From positions 1,427,001 to 1,491,000 of the forward strand of contig NZ_AP028664.1 of assembly GCF_041154455.1 (NCBI RefSeq): DNA of 64,000 bases, written 5' to 3'. The notes under the pieces are model-generated. The model was not told the DNA's origin. It saw only the letters and a list, made by a program, of their open reading frames with translations, and did not search any database. The stretch is from Variovorax sp. V213. Its GTDB lineage: Bacteria > Pseudomonadota > Gammaproteobacteria > Burkholderiales > Burkholderiaceae_C. Below, one piece after another: positions 53,541 through 64,000 of this stretch. Both the position numbers and the translations under genes were made by a program. Position 1 is the stretch's first letter, and each line of letters starts with the position of its first letter.

Positions 53541-54875
53541 ATGACGCACGTCTTTCATCGCCACCTTCGCCAGACCCCGCCCGTTGCCGCCGGCTCCGGC
53601 GGCATGTTCATCCGCGACGCCGAAGGCCGCGAATACCTCGATGCCTCGGGCGGCGCGGCCGTGTCGTCGCTCGGCCACGCGCACCCCGAGGTGCTGGCGG
53701 CCATGCATGCGCAGATCGACAAGCTGGCCTACGCGCACACCAGCTTCTTCACGAGCGAAGTGGCCGAGCAATTGGCCGACGAGCTGATCGCTTCCGCCCC
53801 CGAGGGCATGAGCCATGCGTACCTGGTGAGCGGCGGGTCCGAGGCGGTCGAGGCGGCACTCAAGATGGCGCGTCAGTATTTCGTCGAGATCGGGCAGCCG
53901 CAGCGCACGCACTTCATCGCGCGCCGCCAGAGTTATCACGGCAACACGCTGGGCGCGCTGGCCGTGGGCGGCAATGCGTGGCGGCGCGAGCCATTTGCGC
54001 CCATCCTCGTGCCGGCGACGCATGTGGCGCCGTGCTACCCCTACCGCGAGCAGCGTGCCGGCGAGAGCGCCGAGCAATACGGCCTGCGCCTTGCGGCCGA
54101 GCTCGAGGCGGCCATCGTTGCGCAGGGCGCCGATCGCGTCATCGCCTTCGTGGCCGAAACGGTGGGGGGCGCCACGGCTGGCGTGCTCACGCCCGTGCCG
54201 GGCTACTTCAAGGCCGTGCGCGCGGTGTGCGACAAGTACGGCGTGCTGCTGATCCTGGACGAGGTGATGTGCGGCATGGGCCGCACCGGCACGCTGCATG
54301 CCTGCGAACAGGAGCGCGTGGTGCCCGACCTGATGACCATCGCCAAGGGCCTGGGCGGCGGCTACCAGCCGATCGGCGCGGTGCTGGCGCAGGGCGGGAT
54401 CGTCGAGGCCATGTCGAAGGGCAGCGGCTTCTTCCAGCATGGCCACACCTACCTCGGCCATCCGATGGCCTGTGCGGCGGCGCTCGCGGTGCAGCAGGTG
54501 ATCCGGCGCGACGGCTTGGTCGCCAAGGTGCGCGAAGACGGCGCAGCCTTCGGCGCCATGCTGGCCGAGGCGCTCGGCGGCCATGCGCACGTGGGCGACA
54601 TCCGCGGCCGCGGCTTCTTCTGGGGCATCGAGCTGGTGGCCGACCGCGCGAGCAAGGCGCCGTTCGATCCGGCCTTGAAGGTCAATGCAGCCCTCAAGAA
54701 GGACGCCATGGCGCGCGGCCTGCTGTGCTACCCCTTCGGCGGCACGGTCGATGGCCGGCAGGGCGACCACGTGCTGCTGGCGCCGCCGTTCATCGCGACG
54801 CGGCAAGACCTGCGGGAAATCGCCACCCGACTTGCGGCTTCGATCGACGCAGTGACGAGTGCCGTCGCGCGCTGA
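53541..54875 (+). CDS. Class III PLP-dependent aminotransferase
   Basis: A 444-residue enzyme of the omega-transaminase/aspartate aminotransferase family. The PLP-binding features are GGSEAVEAALKMARQYF, LILDEVMCGMGRTGTLHACE, and Lys269 in MTIAKGLGGGYQPIGAVL. Family members move amino groups from omega-amino acids, diamines or similar to a keto acid. Under the divergent RpiR gene, with a periplasmic binding protein and racemase-family enzyme downstream, it may serve catabolism of an amino acid or amine. Confidence 0.9.
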   Translation: MTHVFHRHLRQTPPVAAGSGGMFIRDAEGREYLDASGGAAVSSLGHAHPEVLAAMHAQIDKLAYAHTSFFTSEVAEQLADELIASAPEGMSHAYLVSGGSEAVEAALKMARQYFVEIGQPQRTHFIARRQSYHGNTLGALAVGGNAWRREPFAPILVPATHVAPCYPYREQRAGESAEQYGLRLAAELEAAIVAQGADRVIAFVAETVGGATAGVLTPVPGYFKAVRAVCDKYGVLLILDEVMCGMGRTGTLHACEQERVVPDLMTIAKGLGGGYQPIGAVLAQGGIVEAMSKGSGFFQHGHTYLGHPMACAAALAVQQVIRRDGLVAKVREDGAAFGAMLAEALGGHAHVGDIRGRGFFWGIELVADRASKAPFDPALKVNAALKKDAMARGLLCYPFGGTVDGRQGDHVLLAPPFIATRQDLREIATRLAASIDAVTSAVAR

Positions 54876-54932
54876 CCACTGCCCAATTTTCTTTCGCCGT
54901 TTTCTTCAACCGCCGTTCCAAGGAGCGCTTCC

Positions 54933-55850
54933 ATGCCCAAGCTTCGTCTGCCGATTCCCTTCGGCGCTGCCGCTCTCGCGGTAGCCTTCGCCCTGTTGTT
55001 GCCGCACACGGCCGCACAGGCCCAGGACAACAACGACACCCTCGCCAAGATCAAGGCGAGCGGCACCATCACCTTCGGCTACCGCGAGTCGTCGTTCGGC
55101 TTCTCGTACCTCGACGGCAACCTGAAGCCCGTGGGCTACAGCATCGAGATCTGCAATCGCATCGTCGAAGCGGTGAAGAGCGAGCTCAAGCTGCCGGCCG
55201 TCGAGATCAAGTACCAGGCCGTGACCTCGGCCAACCGCATTCCGCTGGTGCAGAACGGCACGGTCGACATCGAGTGCGGCTCCACCACCAACCTGGTGGA
55301 GCGCCAGAAACAGGTGGCGTTCTCGCCCGACATCTTCCGCTACAACGTGCGCATGCTGGTCAAGGCCGATTCTGGCATCAGGAGCATTGCCGACCTGCAG
55401 GGCAAGACGGTGGTCACCACCACCGGCACCACCTCGTTTCGCCTGCTGCGCGAGGCCGACAAGGGCCGCAATCTCGAGGTGAACAACCTCGGCGGCAAGG
55501 ACCACAGCGACTCGTTCCTGCTGGTGGAAAGCGGCAGGGCGCAGGCCTTCGTGCTCGACGACATCCTGCTGGCCGGCCAGGTCGCGAACGCGCGCAACCC
55601 GAAGGACTTCATCATCACCGGCGAGAGCCTGCGCACCGAGAACCAGTCGCTCATGTTCCGCAAGGATGATCCGGCCTTCAAGGCGCTGGTGGATCGCGTG
55701 GTGTCGGGCATGATGAAGTCCGGCGAGATGGAGAAGCTCTACAACAAGTGGTTCATGTCGCCGATTCCGCCCAAGGGCATCAACATCAACTACCCGCTCA
55801 ACGCCGAGACGAAAGAGGCCTTTGCCAATCCGTCTTCGAAGGGCATCTGA
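54933..55850 (+). CDS. Amino-acid ABC transporter substrate-binding protein (GltI-like)
   Basis: A 305-residue periplasmic protein with a signal peptide (ALAVAFALLLPHTAAQAQDN). The family-3 solute-binding fold is clear: ITFGYRESSFGFSYLDGN, VGYSIEICNRIVEAVKSEL, GTVDIECGSTTNLVERQKQVAFS and DNQAGKTV-like LQGKTVVTTTGTTSFRLL. The pattern resembles glutamate/aspartate-binding proteins. No permease or ATPase genes are nearby, so it must use transport partners encoded elsewhere. Confidence 0.9.
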   Translation: MPKLRLPIPFGAAALAVAFALLLPHTAAQAQDNNDTLAKIKASGTITFGYRESSFGFSYLDGNLKPVGYSIEICNRIVEAVKSELKLPAVEIKYQAVTSANRIPLVQNGTVDIECGSTTNLVERQKQVAFSPDIFRYNVRMLVKADSGIRSIADLQGKTVVTTTGTTSFRLLREADKGRNLEVNNLGGKDHSDSFLLVESGRAQAFVLDDILLAGQVANARNPKDFIITGESLRTENQSLMFRKDDPAFKALVDRVVSGMMKSGEMEKLYNKWFMSPIPPKGININYPLNAETKEAFANPSSKGI

Positions 55851-55863
55851 CCGCCGTTCCCGC

Positions 55864-56529
55864 ATGACCCGCATCGCACTCATCCACGCGCTTTCGCATT
55901 CGGTCGCGCCCATCAACGCCGCTTTCGAACGCGACTGGCCCGAAGCCGTGCGCATGAACCTGCTGGACGACAGTCTCTCGGCCGATCTTGCGCGCGGTGG
56001 GCGCGGCCTCGACGCCGCCATGCGCGAGCGATTCCAGCGGCTCGCGCAGTACGCGGTCGATACCGGCGTGCAGGGTATTCTCTTCACCTGCTCGGCCTTC
56101 GGGCCGTGCATCGAGGCGGTGGCGCGGCGGCATGCGGGCATTCCGGTGCTCAAGCCCAACGAGGCCATGGTCGCCGAGGCCGCGCAAGCTCAGAGCGAAG
56201 GGCAGGGCAAGCTCGGCCTCATCGCAACCTTCGCGGCCACGCTCGTGTCGATGCCGCCCGAATTTCCGCCCGGCACCGCGCTCGAGCCCGTGCTGGCCGA
56301 AGGCGCGCTCGATGCGCTGAACGCCGGCGACACACAGCGCCACGATACGTTGATCGCCGCGCAGGCCGTGGCGCTGCGCCATCGCGGCTGCACGCGCATT
56401 GCGCTGGCGCAGTTCAGCATGGCGCGCGCACGCACGGCCTGCGAGCAAGCGAGCGGCCTGCCGGTGCTCACCACCGTCGACAGTGCGGTTCGGGCCCTGC
56501 GGCTGCGCACCGGTCAAGTTCCTGGATAA
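55864..56529 (+). CDS. Aspartate/glutamate racemase superfamily protein
   Basis: A 221-residue protein of the Asp/Glu/hydantoin racemase superfamily. The first catalytic cysteine is Cys76 in GILFTCSAFGPCIEA. Where racemases usually have a second cysteine (an LGCT-type motif) the sequence reads IALAQFSMARAR, so a two-base racemase mechanism looks unlikely; a nearby cysteine in RHRGCTRI is the only alternative. It may be an isomerase, decarboxylase or maleate isomerase-like enzyme. Last gene of the RpiR-controlled cluster, 13 bases after the binding protein. Confidence 0.75.
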   Translation: MTRIALIHALSHSVAPINAAFERDWPEAVRMNLLDDSLSADLARGGRGLDAAMRERFQRLAQYAVDTGVQGILFTCSAFGPCIEAVARRHAGIPVLKPNEAMVAEAAQAQSEGQGKLGLIATFAATLVSMPPEFPPGTALEPVLAEGALDALNAGDTQRHDTLIAAQAVALRHRGCTRIALAQFSMARARTACEQASGLPVLTTVDSAVRALRLRTGQVPG

Positions 56530-56609
56530 AGCCCGCAGCTGCCCGGGGCCAGCTGAACCTGGCCTGACTCGATGCCTCGCCATAATTGACGCTCTTTAAA
56601 GGAGTAAGC

Positions 56610-57434
56610 GTGGACATCGTTTTGCTGGTGAAGGCCGCCGTCATGGGCATCGTCGAGGGGCTGACAGAGTTTCTGCCCATCTCGTCGACCGGACATCTGA
56701 TTCTTGCGGGCTCGTTGCTCGGCTTCGACGACGCCAAGGCCAAGGTGTTCGACATCGCCATCCAGACCGGTGCGATCTTCGCGGTGATCCTGGTGTACTG
56801 GCAGAAGATCCATTCCACCGTGGTGGCATTGCCGCGGCAGGCCAAGGCAAGGCGTCTCGCGCTCAACGTGATCATCGGCTTCATTCCCGCCGTGGTGCTC
56901 GGGCTGATATTCGGCAAGATGATCAAGGAGCAGCTCTTCACGCCCGTGGTGGTGGCAAGCACCTTCATCATCGGCGGCTTCATCATCCTGTGGGCCGAGA
57001 AGCGTCCGCCGGGCTCGATCCGCATCGAGCACGTCGACGACATGACGGTGTGGGACGCCCTCAAGGTCGGCCTGGTGCAGTGCTTCGCGATGATTCCGGG
57101 CACCAGCCGCAGCGGCTCGACCATCATCGGCGGCATGCTGCTTGGCCTGTCGCGGCAGGCGGCCACGGACTTCTCGTTCTTCCTTGCCATTCCGACGCTG
57201 ATCGGCGCCGGTGCCTACAGCCTCTACAAGGAACGCGCACTGCTCTCGATGGCCGACGTTCCGCTGTTCTCCGTGGGGCTGGTGTTCTCGTTCGTCAGCG
57301 CGTGGCTCTGCGTGCGCTGGCTGCTGAAGTACATCAGCACGCACGACTTCATTCCGTTTGCCTGGTACCGCATCGCCTTCGGCATCGTGGTGCTGGCGAC
57401 GGCATGGACGGGGACGGTGGTCTGGGCGGAGTAG
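56610..57434 (+). CDS. uppP: Undecaprenyl-diphosphate phosphatase
   Basis: A 274-residue membrane enzyme (BacA family) that recycles the peptidoglycan lipid carrier by removing a phosphate from undecaprenyl diphosphate; overproduction confers bacitracin resistance. The active-site motifs are GIVEGLTEFLPISSTGHLIL and MIPGTSRSGSTIIGG. Eight membrane segments are expected. The start is GTG 56610, preceded by TAAAGGAG at good spacing. Confidence 0.93.
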   Translation: MDIVLLVKAAVMGIVEGLTEFLPISSTGHLILAGSLLGFDDAKAKVFDIAIQTGAIFAVILVYWQKIHSTVVALPRQAKARRLALNVIIGFIPAVVLGLIFGKMIKEQLFTPVVVASTFIIGGFIILWAEKRPPGSIRIEHVDDMTVWDALKVGLVQCFAMIPGTSRSGSTIIGGMLLGLSRQAATDFSFFLAIPTLIGAGAYSLYKERALLSMADVPLFSVGLVFSFVSAWLCVRWLLKYISTHDFIPFAWYRIAFGIVVLATAWTGTVVWAE

Positions 57435-57441
57435 CAAGGAA

Positions 57442-57468
57442 CGTGGCGTGCGGCTTGGCACGGCCACG
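57442..57468. terminator. Hairpin between convergent uppP and the LuxR regulator
   Basis: CGTGGCGTGC pairs with GCAC-G-GCCACG (one bulged G) around GGCTTG. Placed between two converging stops it probably terminates both transcripts, though no T-run is present. Confidence 0.4.
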
Positions 57469-57479
57469 AAGCAGCAGCG

Positions 57480-58169
57480 CTATCGCAGCAGAATGGTTCC
57501 GTTGGCCATGCGGTAGGCCGAGCCGGCCCGCGAGCCGAGCGCCAGCTTTCCATAGATGTTCCTGGTGCGGCGTTCCACCGCAAGCCGGGGGGTCGAAAGC
57601 GTTTCGGCGATGTCGCGGTGGGTGAGGCCCTGCACCACGAGTTCCAGCATGTTGCGTTCGCGCGGCGTCAGCATCACGTCCGGCATGGACAGCAAGTCGC
57701 TCGCGTGATCGGCATGCCACGCGAGAATGCGCCGGGCAATGGCCGCATCGATGAGCGCGCCGCCTTGTTCGATGCTTCGCAGCGCGATGCTGAGTTCGAG
57801 ATCGTCGCGTACCTTCAGCAAATAGGCCACGGCGCCTGCGCGCAATGCCGAAAAAATGGTTTCCTCGGTGCGCAACGAGGCGGAAATTGCCACCGCGGAC
57901 ACCTGCGGGTGGTGCGCTTGCAGCCATTCGATGAGCTCGATACCGCGGCCGTCCGGCAGTCCGATATCCACCAGGGCGACGCCGAAGCGCTGGCTCTCGA
58001 ACAATTGCATGGCCGTCGCGTCGTCGTCGGTCCACGCGATCTGCGGCTCGTCGCATCCGAGCATCGACAAAACGTAGTGCAAACGTTCCTGCATCGCCCG
58101 GTCGTTTTCGACCACGAGGGTCGGGCTCAGGGAGATGGCTTCAACGGCTTCTGACTGAGAAGTTGACAT
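57480..58169 (-). CDS. NarL/LuxR-type response regulator
   Basis: A 229-residue response regulator. The receiver shows LVVENDRAMQERL, phosphorylated Asp68 in VALVDIGLPDGRGIEL, and VAISASLRTEETI. The DNA-binding domain reads MLTPRERNMLELVVQGLTHRDIAETL and RTRNIYGKL. Its natural partner kinase would be expected upstream on the minus strand, where only a decayed kinase fragment remains (58255-58479). It may thus be an orphan or respond to other phosphate donors. Confidence 0.87.
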   Translation of the reverse strand: MSTSQSEAVEAISLSPTLVVENDRAMQERLHYVLSMLGCDEPQIAWTDDDATAMQLFESQRFGVALVDIGLPDGRGIELIEWLQAHHPQVSAVAISASLRTEETIFSALRAGAVAYLLKVRDDLELSIALRSIEQGGALIDAAIARRILAWHADHASDLLSMPDVMLTPRERNMLELVVQGLTHRDIAETLSTPRLAVERRTRNIYGKLALGSRAGSAYRMANGTILLR

Positions 58170-58254
58170 TCGTGGAACATTTTGAAGCGGGGGTCTGCGA
58201 AGTGGGACGTTTTTACTTATTTTCGTCAAATGTTACCGACAATTTCAATTTGTA

Positions 58255-58479
58255 TCATCTGGTCTGTTCCCCTCTTGACAGGTCCATGGCGGGCTGGCCC
58301 ATCCGGGCGGATGCAGACTTGTCCACCACGAAGCCGCAGCCGTCGTCGCGCACGCTGAGCCTCAGTTCGGCGCCGGCGCGCGACACTGCCACATCCACGC
58401 GGCGACTTGCGCTGTGCTTGAGCACATTGGTCAGTGCCTCCTGCAGAAAGCGCAGCAGGTCGAGGCTCTGCGAGGTTGG
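58255..58479 (-). pseudogene. Histidine-kinase ATPase-domain remnant
   Basis: The minus strand reads LDLLRFLQEALTNVLKHS followed by VDVAVSRAGAELRLSVRDDGCGF, the N box and first G box of a NarX/UhpB-type kinase. The protein then ends at a stop after MGQPAMDLSRGEQTR, before the second glycine box. The dimerisation and sensor parts are missing upstream. It lies 85 bases upstream of the LuxR response regulator, in the place its kinase should occupy, so it is likely a relic of that partner. Confidence 0.75.
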
Positions 58480-58489
58480 GCGCCGCCGC

Positions 58490-58676
58490 GCTCCCGTGCA
58501 CCGGGCGCATCGAAGGGAATGCCAGCCGAGGCAACGCGCTTTCTTGGCGCGCGAGATGCGCTGCTCCATGGCGCTTTCACCCACCAGAAAGGCACGCACA
58601 ATTTCCTGCACCGAGAGGCCCGAGACGACGCGCATCGGGCCGACAGCCGCCGTGAAGAAAATGCGCCTGCGCGGGA
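58490..58676 (-). pseudogene. ECF sigma factor (DUF6596 type) remnant, frameshifted
   Basis: The minus strand reads RRRIFFTAAVGPMRVVSGL and then SVQEIVRAFLVGESAMEQRISRAKK, the region-4 helix-turn-helix of large ECF sigma factors. After RAKK the frame moves by one base (skipping one G near 58540), and the continuation KRVASAGIPFDAPGARERG matches the family linker. The usual middle (HPAL segment) and the downstream YLIFNEGY segment are missing. It fuses directly into the kinase remnant. Confidence 0.72.
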
Positions 58677-58709
58677 GGCTCGGTGTCCGTGGGTCGAGCC
58701 GCTACCCAA

Positions 58710-59519
58710 TCAGACCAGCAGGTTGCGAAGCGACGCCTCGATGGCCGCGGCGGTGGCCAGCGGCTTTTCCATGGGAAACAGGTGCGTGCCGTCGAGCATG
58801 GCAATGCGCCCCTTGGTGACTTGCTCGGTCATCGCCATTCCCACCTGCTTCATCTCGGCCGACTGGCGCCCGCCGATGAAGGCCACCTTGCACTTGAGCG
58901 GGTGGCGGCGCAGCAGGGCGCCGAGGTTGTGGGGCAAGGTGTTGTAGATGGCCGTTTCCACGTTGCGGTCGAAGCTCAGCTCGCGCGTGTCGTCGCTGTC
59001 GAAGGTGCCGTGGTCGATATAGTCGTGAAGCACCTGCTCGTCCCACTTGGCAAAGGCCTTCTTGCTGCGGAAGTGCTCGAACACCGCCTCGCGGTGCGCC
59101 CAGCGGTTCTTGCGCCGGCGGCTGATGGCGCCGGGCGACACGGTCTTCATCAGCGGGGTGCGCTTCACGAGGCTCAGCGTGTTCGCGCGCCAGCCGCCCA
59201 GGATGGGCGAATCGAGCAGCACCACGCCGCAGGCGAGTGCCGGATGCATGGCCGCGCACATCAGGCTCAGGAACCCGCCAAGCGAATGGCCGACCAGGAA
59301 CACCGGCCTGCTGGCGCGGTCGGCGTGCTGCTGCGCGAAGTCGGCCAGCTGCTGCACCAGGTGCGGCCAGTTGTCGGTGACCGGGTACTTCGGGTCGTGC
59401 CCGAACTTCTCGATGGCATCGACCTCGAAGCCGCGGTTGCGCAGGCTGTCGAGAACGACGCGGTAGGTGCTCGCAGGGAAACTGTTGCCGTGCGAGAAGA
59501 CGACGGGGGGCATCACCAT
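58710..59519 (-). CDS. Alpha/beta hydrolase
   Basis: A 269-residue serine hydrolase. The oxyanion loop is VVFSHGNSFPASTY, the nucleophile serine is in FLVGHSLGGFLSLM, and the histidine is in MLDGTHLFPMEKP. A cap region with several basic residues lies between. Substrate unknown. It begins 14 bases after the anbu-like gene stop, so it is the third gene of a mutS-anbu-hydrolase unit. Starts at 59519 (MVMPPV) or 59513 are both possible. Confidence 0.87.
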   Translation of the reverse strand: MVMPPVVFSHGNSFPASTYRVVLDSLRNRGFEVDAIEKFGHDPKYPVTDNWPHLVQQLADFAQQHADRASRPVFLVGHSLGGFLSLMCAAMHPALACGVVLLDSPILGGWRANTLSLVKRTPLMKTVSPGAISRRRKNRWAHREAVFEHFRSKKAFAKWDEQVLHDYIDHGTFDSDDTRELSFDRNVETAIYNTLPHNLGALLRRHPLKCKVAFIGGRQSAEMKQVGMAMTEQVTKGRIAMLDGTHLFPMEKPLATAAAIEASLRNLLV

Positions 59520-59533
59520 GGCCGGGTTCGGCC

Positions 59534-60373
59534 TCAGATGAGTTTTTCGTCGGGCGTCGAAATCTTGCGCAGCGGGCTGTGGCGCGTGGCGGGCATCTTG
59601 AGCGGATGCTCGGTGGCGGCGTCGTCCCACACCGGGTCTTCGATGCTGTCGAACACCTCGCGCAGCTTCTGGCCCCAGCTGTTGTGCATCATGCGGTAGT
59701 AGGGGTTGTCGGCGTCGATGCAGATGACGCGGTCGGTCTCGAACTTGTTGGCCTCGTACACCACCAGGTCGAGCGGCAGGCCGACCGAAAGGTTCGACTT
59801 CATGGTCGAGTCCATCGAGACCAGCGCGCACTTGGCGGCTTCGTCGAGCGGGGTTTCGGGCGTGAGCACGCGGTCGAGCACGGGCTTGCCGTATTTCGAT
59901 TCGCCGACCTGGAAGTAGGGCGTCTCGGTGGTGGCCTCGATGAAGTTGCCGGCCGCGTAGACCAGGAACAGGCGCATCCCTTCGCCCTTGACCTGCCCGC
60001 CGAAGATGAACGAAACGTTGAAATCGAGCCCCGCATGCTTGAGCGCCTCGGCGTCGCGGTCGTACACGTGGCGCACGGCCGAGCCGAGTACGCGCGCGGC
60101 GTCGAACATGCTCTTGGCGTTCCAGATGGTGATGGGGTCGCCCTGGGTGCCGTCTTCCCGGGTCTCGCGCAGCTCCTCGATCTGGAGGATTTCGCGCACC
60201 GACTGGGAGATGCTCAGGTTGCCAGCCGACAGCAGCACCATGACGCGGTCGCCCGGCTGCTCGTAGACGATCATCTTGCGGAAGGTGCTGATGTGGTCCA
60301 CGCCCGCGTTGGTACGGGAGTCGGAGAGAAACACCAGGCCGGCGTTGAGTTTGATGCCTACGCAGTAAGTCAT
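59534..60373 (-). CDS. Anbu-type (proteasome-like) peptidase
   Basis: A 279-residue member of the ancestral beta-subunit (Anbu, COG3484) family, a relative of 20S proteasome beta subunits and HslV. After removal of the initiator methionine the N-terminal residue is threonine (TYCVGIKL). Counting from it, Asp17 (SDSRTNAG) and Lys32 (FRKM) complete the Ntn-hydrolase set, so it should be an active threonine peptidase. Anbu usually sits with an alpha-E, a transglutaminase and an ATP-grasp gene; none is here. It lies between mutS and a hydrolase gene. Confidence 0.88.
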   Translation of the reverse strand: MTYCVGIKLNAGLVFLSDSRTNAGVDHISTFRKMIVYEQPGDRVMVLLSAGNLSISQSVREILQIEELRETREDGTQGDPITIWNAKSMFDAARVLGSAVRHVYDRDAEALKHAGLDFNVSFIFGGQVKGEGMRLFLVYAAGNFIEATTETPYFQVGESKYGKPVLDRVLTPETPLDEAAKCALVSMDSTMKSNLSVGLPLDLVVYEANKFETDRVICIDADNPYYRMMHNSWGQKLREVFDSIEDPVWDDAATEHPLKMPATRHSPLRKISTPDEKLI

Positions 60374-60401
60374 GAGTTCGTCTCGCATGAATCAGGCCCG
60401 G

Positions 60402-63062
<2,661 letters not shown>

Positions 63063-63139
63063 TCGGACGATTATCGGGGACGGCGGACGGCCCGGCCGGC
63101 GATCGGCGCCGCTCTAAAATCTGTCGGCGCGAACCCCGC

Positions 63140-63784
63140 GTGAAGAACAAGGCGCCCATGGTCCACCCGGATGAATTCAAAGGCCCTGACGCAGACGCGC
63201 TGCCCGATACCGCGACCTTGCCCGCAGAACTCGCCGCGCTGTACCTCTGCATGTCGCCGGCCCAGCTCGCCGACCTGCGCAAATCGAGACGCCCGGATGG
63301 GCGAGCAGGCAACGGCCCGCCCATCATCAAGCCTGTGGAAAGCGCCACAAAGGGACCGAAAGACCCGGTGCTCTACGAACTCGGCACCTTGCGCGACTTT
63401 GCCAGGTCGCATGCCGCCCCGACGGCCTTCGACACCGCGTTGAACTCCGGCATGCTGGGCTGGGTGTCCGCCAAGCTGCCCTTCTTCGCCGAGCCCGAAC
63501 CCCGCGTCAAGCGCGGCCGTCGCGTGCTCATCGGCGGCGCCTGGGACCGGGCGGACCCCCTGCGCGAGCAACGCTTCAAGGAGCTGGCGAAGGGCCGCAT
63601 CCGCTTCACATCACTGACATGCGCCGAAGCCGCCGCGAGCCTGTGGGCCGATGTTGCAAGCCACGCTGAGTTCGCCGAAAAAGGACTCGCCCTGCTCAGG
63701 AGCGAGACGCAGGCCATCGAGGCTTCGCTGGCAGCCACCGGCCTCCTGGCCGCGGCTTCGAATCCGGATGCGGTGAAGACCTGA
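63140..63784 (+). CDS. Conserved hypothetical protein, possible DNA-binding N-terminus
   Basis: A 214-residue protein (GTG start 63140; ATG 63158 equally possible). The N-terminal third contains LPAELAALYLCMSPAQLADLRKSR and a basic turn (GRAGNGPPIIKP), resembling the helix-turn-helix of AlpA/excisionase-like or other winged regulators. Later parts have VKRGRRVLIGGAWDRADPL and two alpha-helical stretches, with no family I recognise. It is divergent from mutS with a 77-base gap and same-strand with corA, 33 bases later. Confidence 0.6.
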   Translation: MKNKAPMVHPDEFKGPDADALPDTATLPAELAALYLCMSPAQLADLRKSRRPDGRAGNGPPIIKPVESATKGPKDPVLYELGTLRDFARSHAAPTAFDTALNSGMLGWVSAKLPFFAEPEPRVKRGRRVLIGGAWDRADPLREQRFKELAKGRIRFTSLTCAEAAASLWADVASHAEFAEKGLALLRSETQAIEASLAATGLLAAASNPDAVKT

Positions 63785-63817
63785 GCCCACATCCAGCCTG
63801 ACCATGGACGAGTACCG

Positions 63818-64000
63818 ATGCTGATCAACTGCGTTGCCTATGAAAACGGCGCCAAGCTCGCCGATATTCCGGTGGAGGACATCAGCGAATACATCATCCG
63901 GCCCGGCTGCTTCGTCTGGGTGGCGCTCGCCGATGCCACGCCGGAAGAGCTGGCCCAGATGCAGGAGGAGTTCAGCCTGCATCCGCTGGCCGTGGAAGAT
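63818..64000 (+). CDS. corA: CorA-type magnesium/cobalt transporter, N-terminal part
   Basis: The gene runs off the end of the window; 61 codons are seen. They match the soluble N-terminal domain of CorA divalent-cation channels: MLINCVAYENG, then FVWVALADATPEELAQMQEEFSLHPLAVED. The membrane part with the GMN motif is outside the window. It follows the unknown gene closely, perhaps as part of one transcript. Confidence 0.87.
   Translation, partial: MLINCVAYENGAKLADIPVEDISEYIIRPGCFVWVALADATPEELAQMQEEFSLHPLAVED

Noticed and set aside
54166..54210. GC-content or codon-use signs of recent transfer in the RpiR cluster
   Set aside because: Codon use and GC look like the rest of the window; only the short junction 53419-53506 is AT-richer, as expected for an operator.

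Overview
The window is dense, GC-rich bacterial chromosome: about 65 genes, short gaps and many 4-bp start/stop overlaps. Codon use, gene types and close resemblance of many products to Burkholderiales proteins suggest a beta-proteobacterium of the Comamonadaceae, probably Variovorax or a near relative. This is inference; there is no rRNA gene to confirm it. I saw no tRNA, rRNA, CRISPR array, prophage or insertion sequence. Most of the window is core or housekeeping chromosome.

Layout. 1-4.5 kb: end of an acyl-CoA synthetase, a secreted nuclease, a PhoX-type phosphatase and a type II NADH dehydrogenase. 4.6-8.1 kb: ergothioneine genes egtB-egtD, then a coupled DUF427/2OG-Fe oxygenase pair. 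8.2-14.9 kb: universal stress protein, rluA, an MFS exporter, a three-gene overlapping unit (49-aa basic protein, VF530, ferredoxin), GNAT, DUF808 and a YVTN-propeller lipoprotein. 15-19.8 kb: enoyl-CoA hydratase, GST, a CobW-type metal chaperone facing a Zur-type regulator, an esterase and a monooxygenase. 19.9-26.9 kb: gshA, a lone receiver, an SDR, a MerR-controlled operon (NTF2-like, MerR, epoxide-hydrolase-like), RaiA-like, CBS and BamE-like proteins. 27-38.7 kb: YlqF GTPase, MuiA family, thioesterase, acyltransferase divergent from a membrane LytTR regulator, Amt, a deacylase, an M23 peptidase, glnS. 38.7-42.4 kb: a five-gene minus-strand operon of DUF6622, sterol desaturase, 2TM protein, LytS-type kinase and LytTR regulator. 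42.7-52 kb: an MdtABC-type RND efflux operon with its outer-membrane lipoprotein. 52-56.5 kb: SPW protein and an RpiR-controlled amino-acid cluster (class III aminotransferase, periplasmic binding protein, Asp/Glu racemase-family enzyme). 56.6-58.7 kb: uppP, a LuxR response regulator and a decayed region. 58.7-64 kb: mutS-anbu-hydrolase operon, an unknown gene and the start of corA.

The only gap over 300 bases without an intact gene is about 58170-58709. It holds two gene remnants: a frameshifted ECF sigma-factor piece fused to a truncated histidine-kinase ATPase piece.

The strongest new observations are regulatory. They are a MerR-type promoter with a 19-bp spacer at 23114-23144, a nearly concentric double inverted repeat over a sigma70-like promoter between rpiR and the aminotransferase, and zinc-regulator-like palindromes before the CobW gene. 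Among gene arrangements, an orphan Anbu proteasome-like protease in a mutS operon and a LytTR system linked to membrane-lipid genes deserve a second look.
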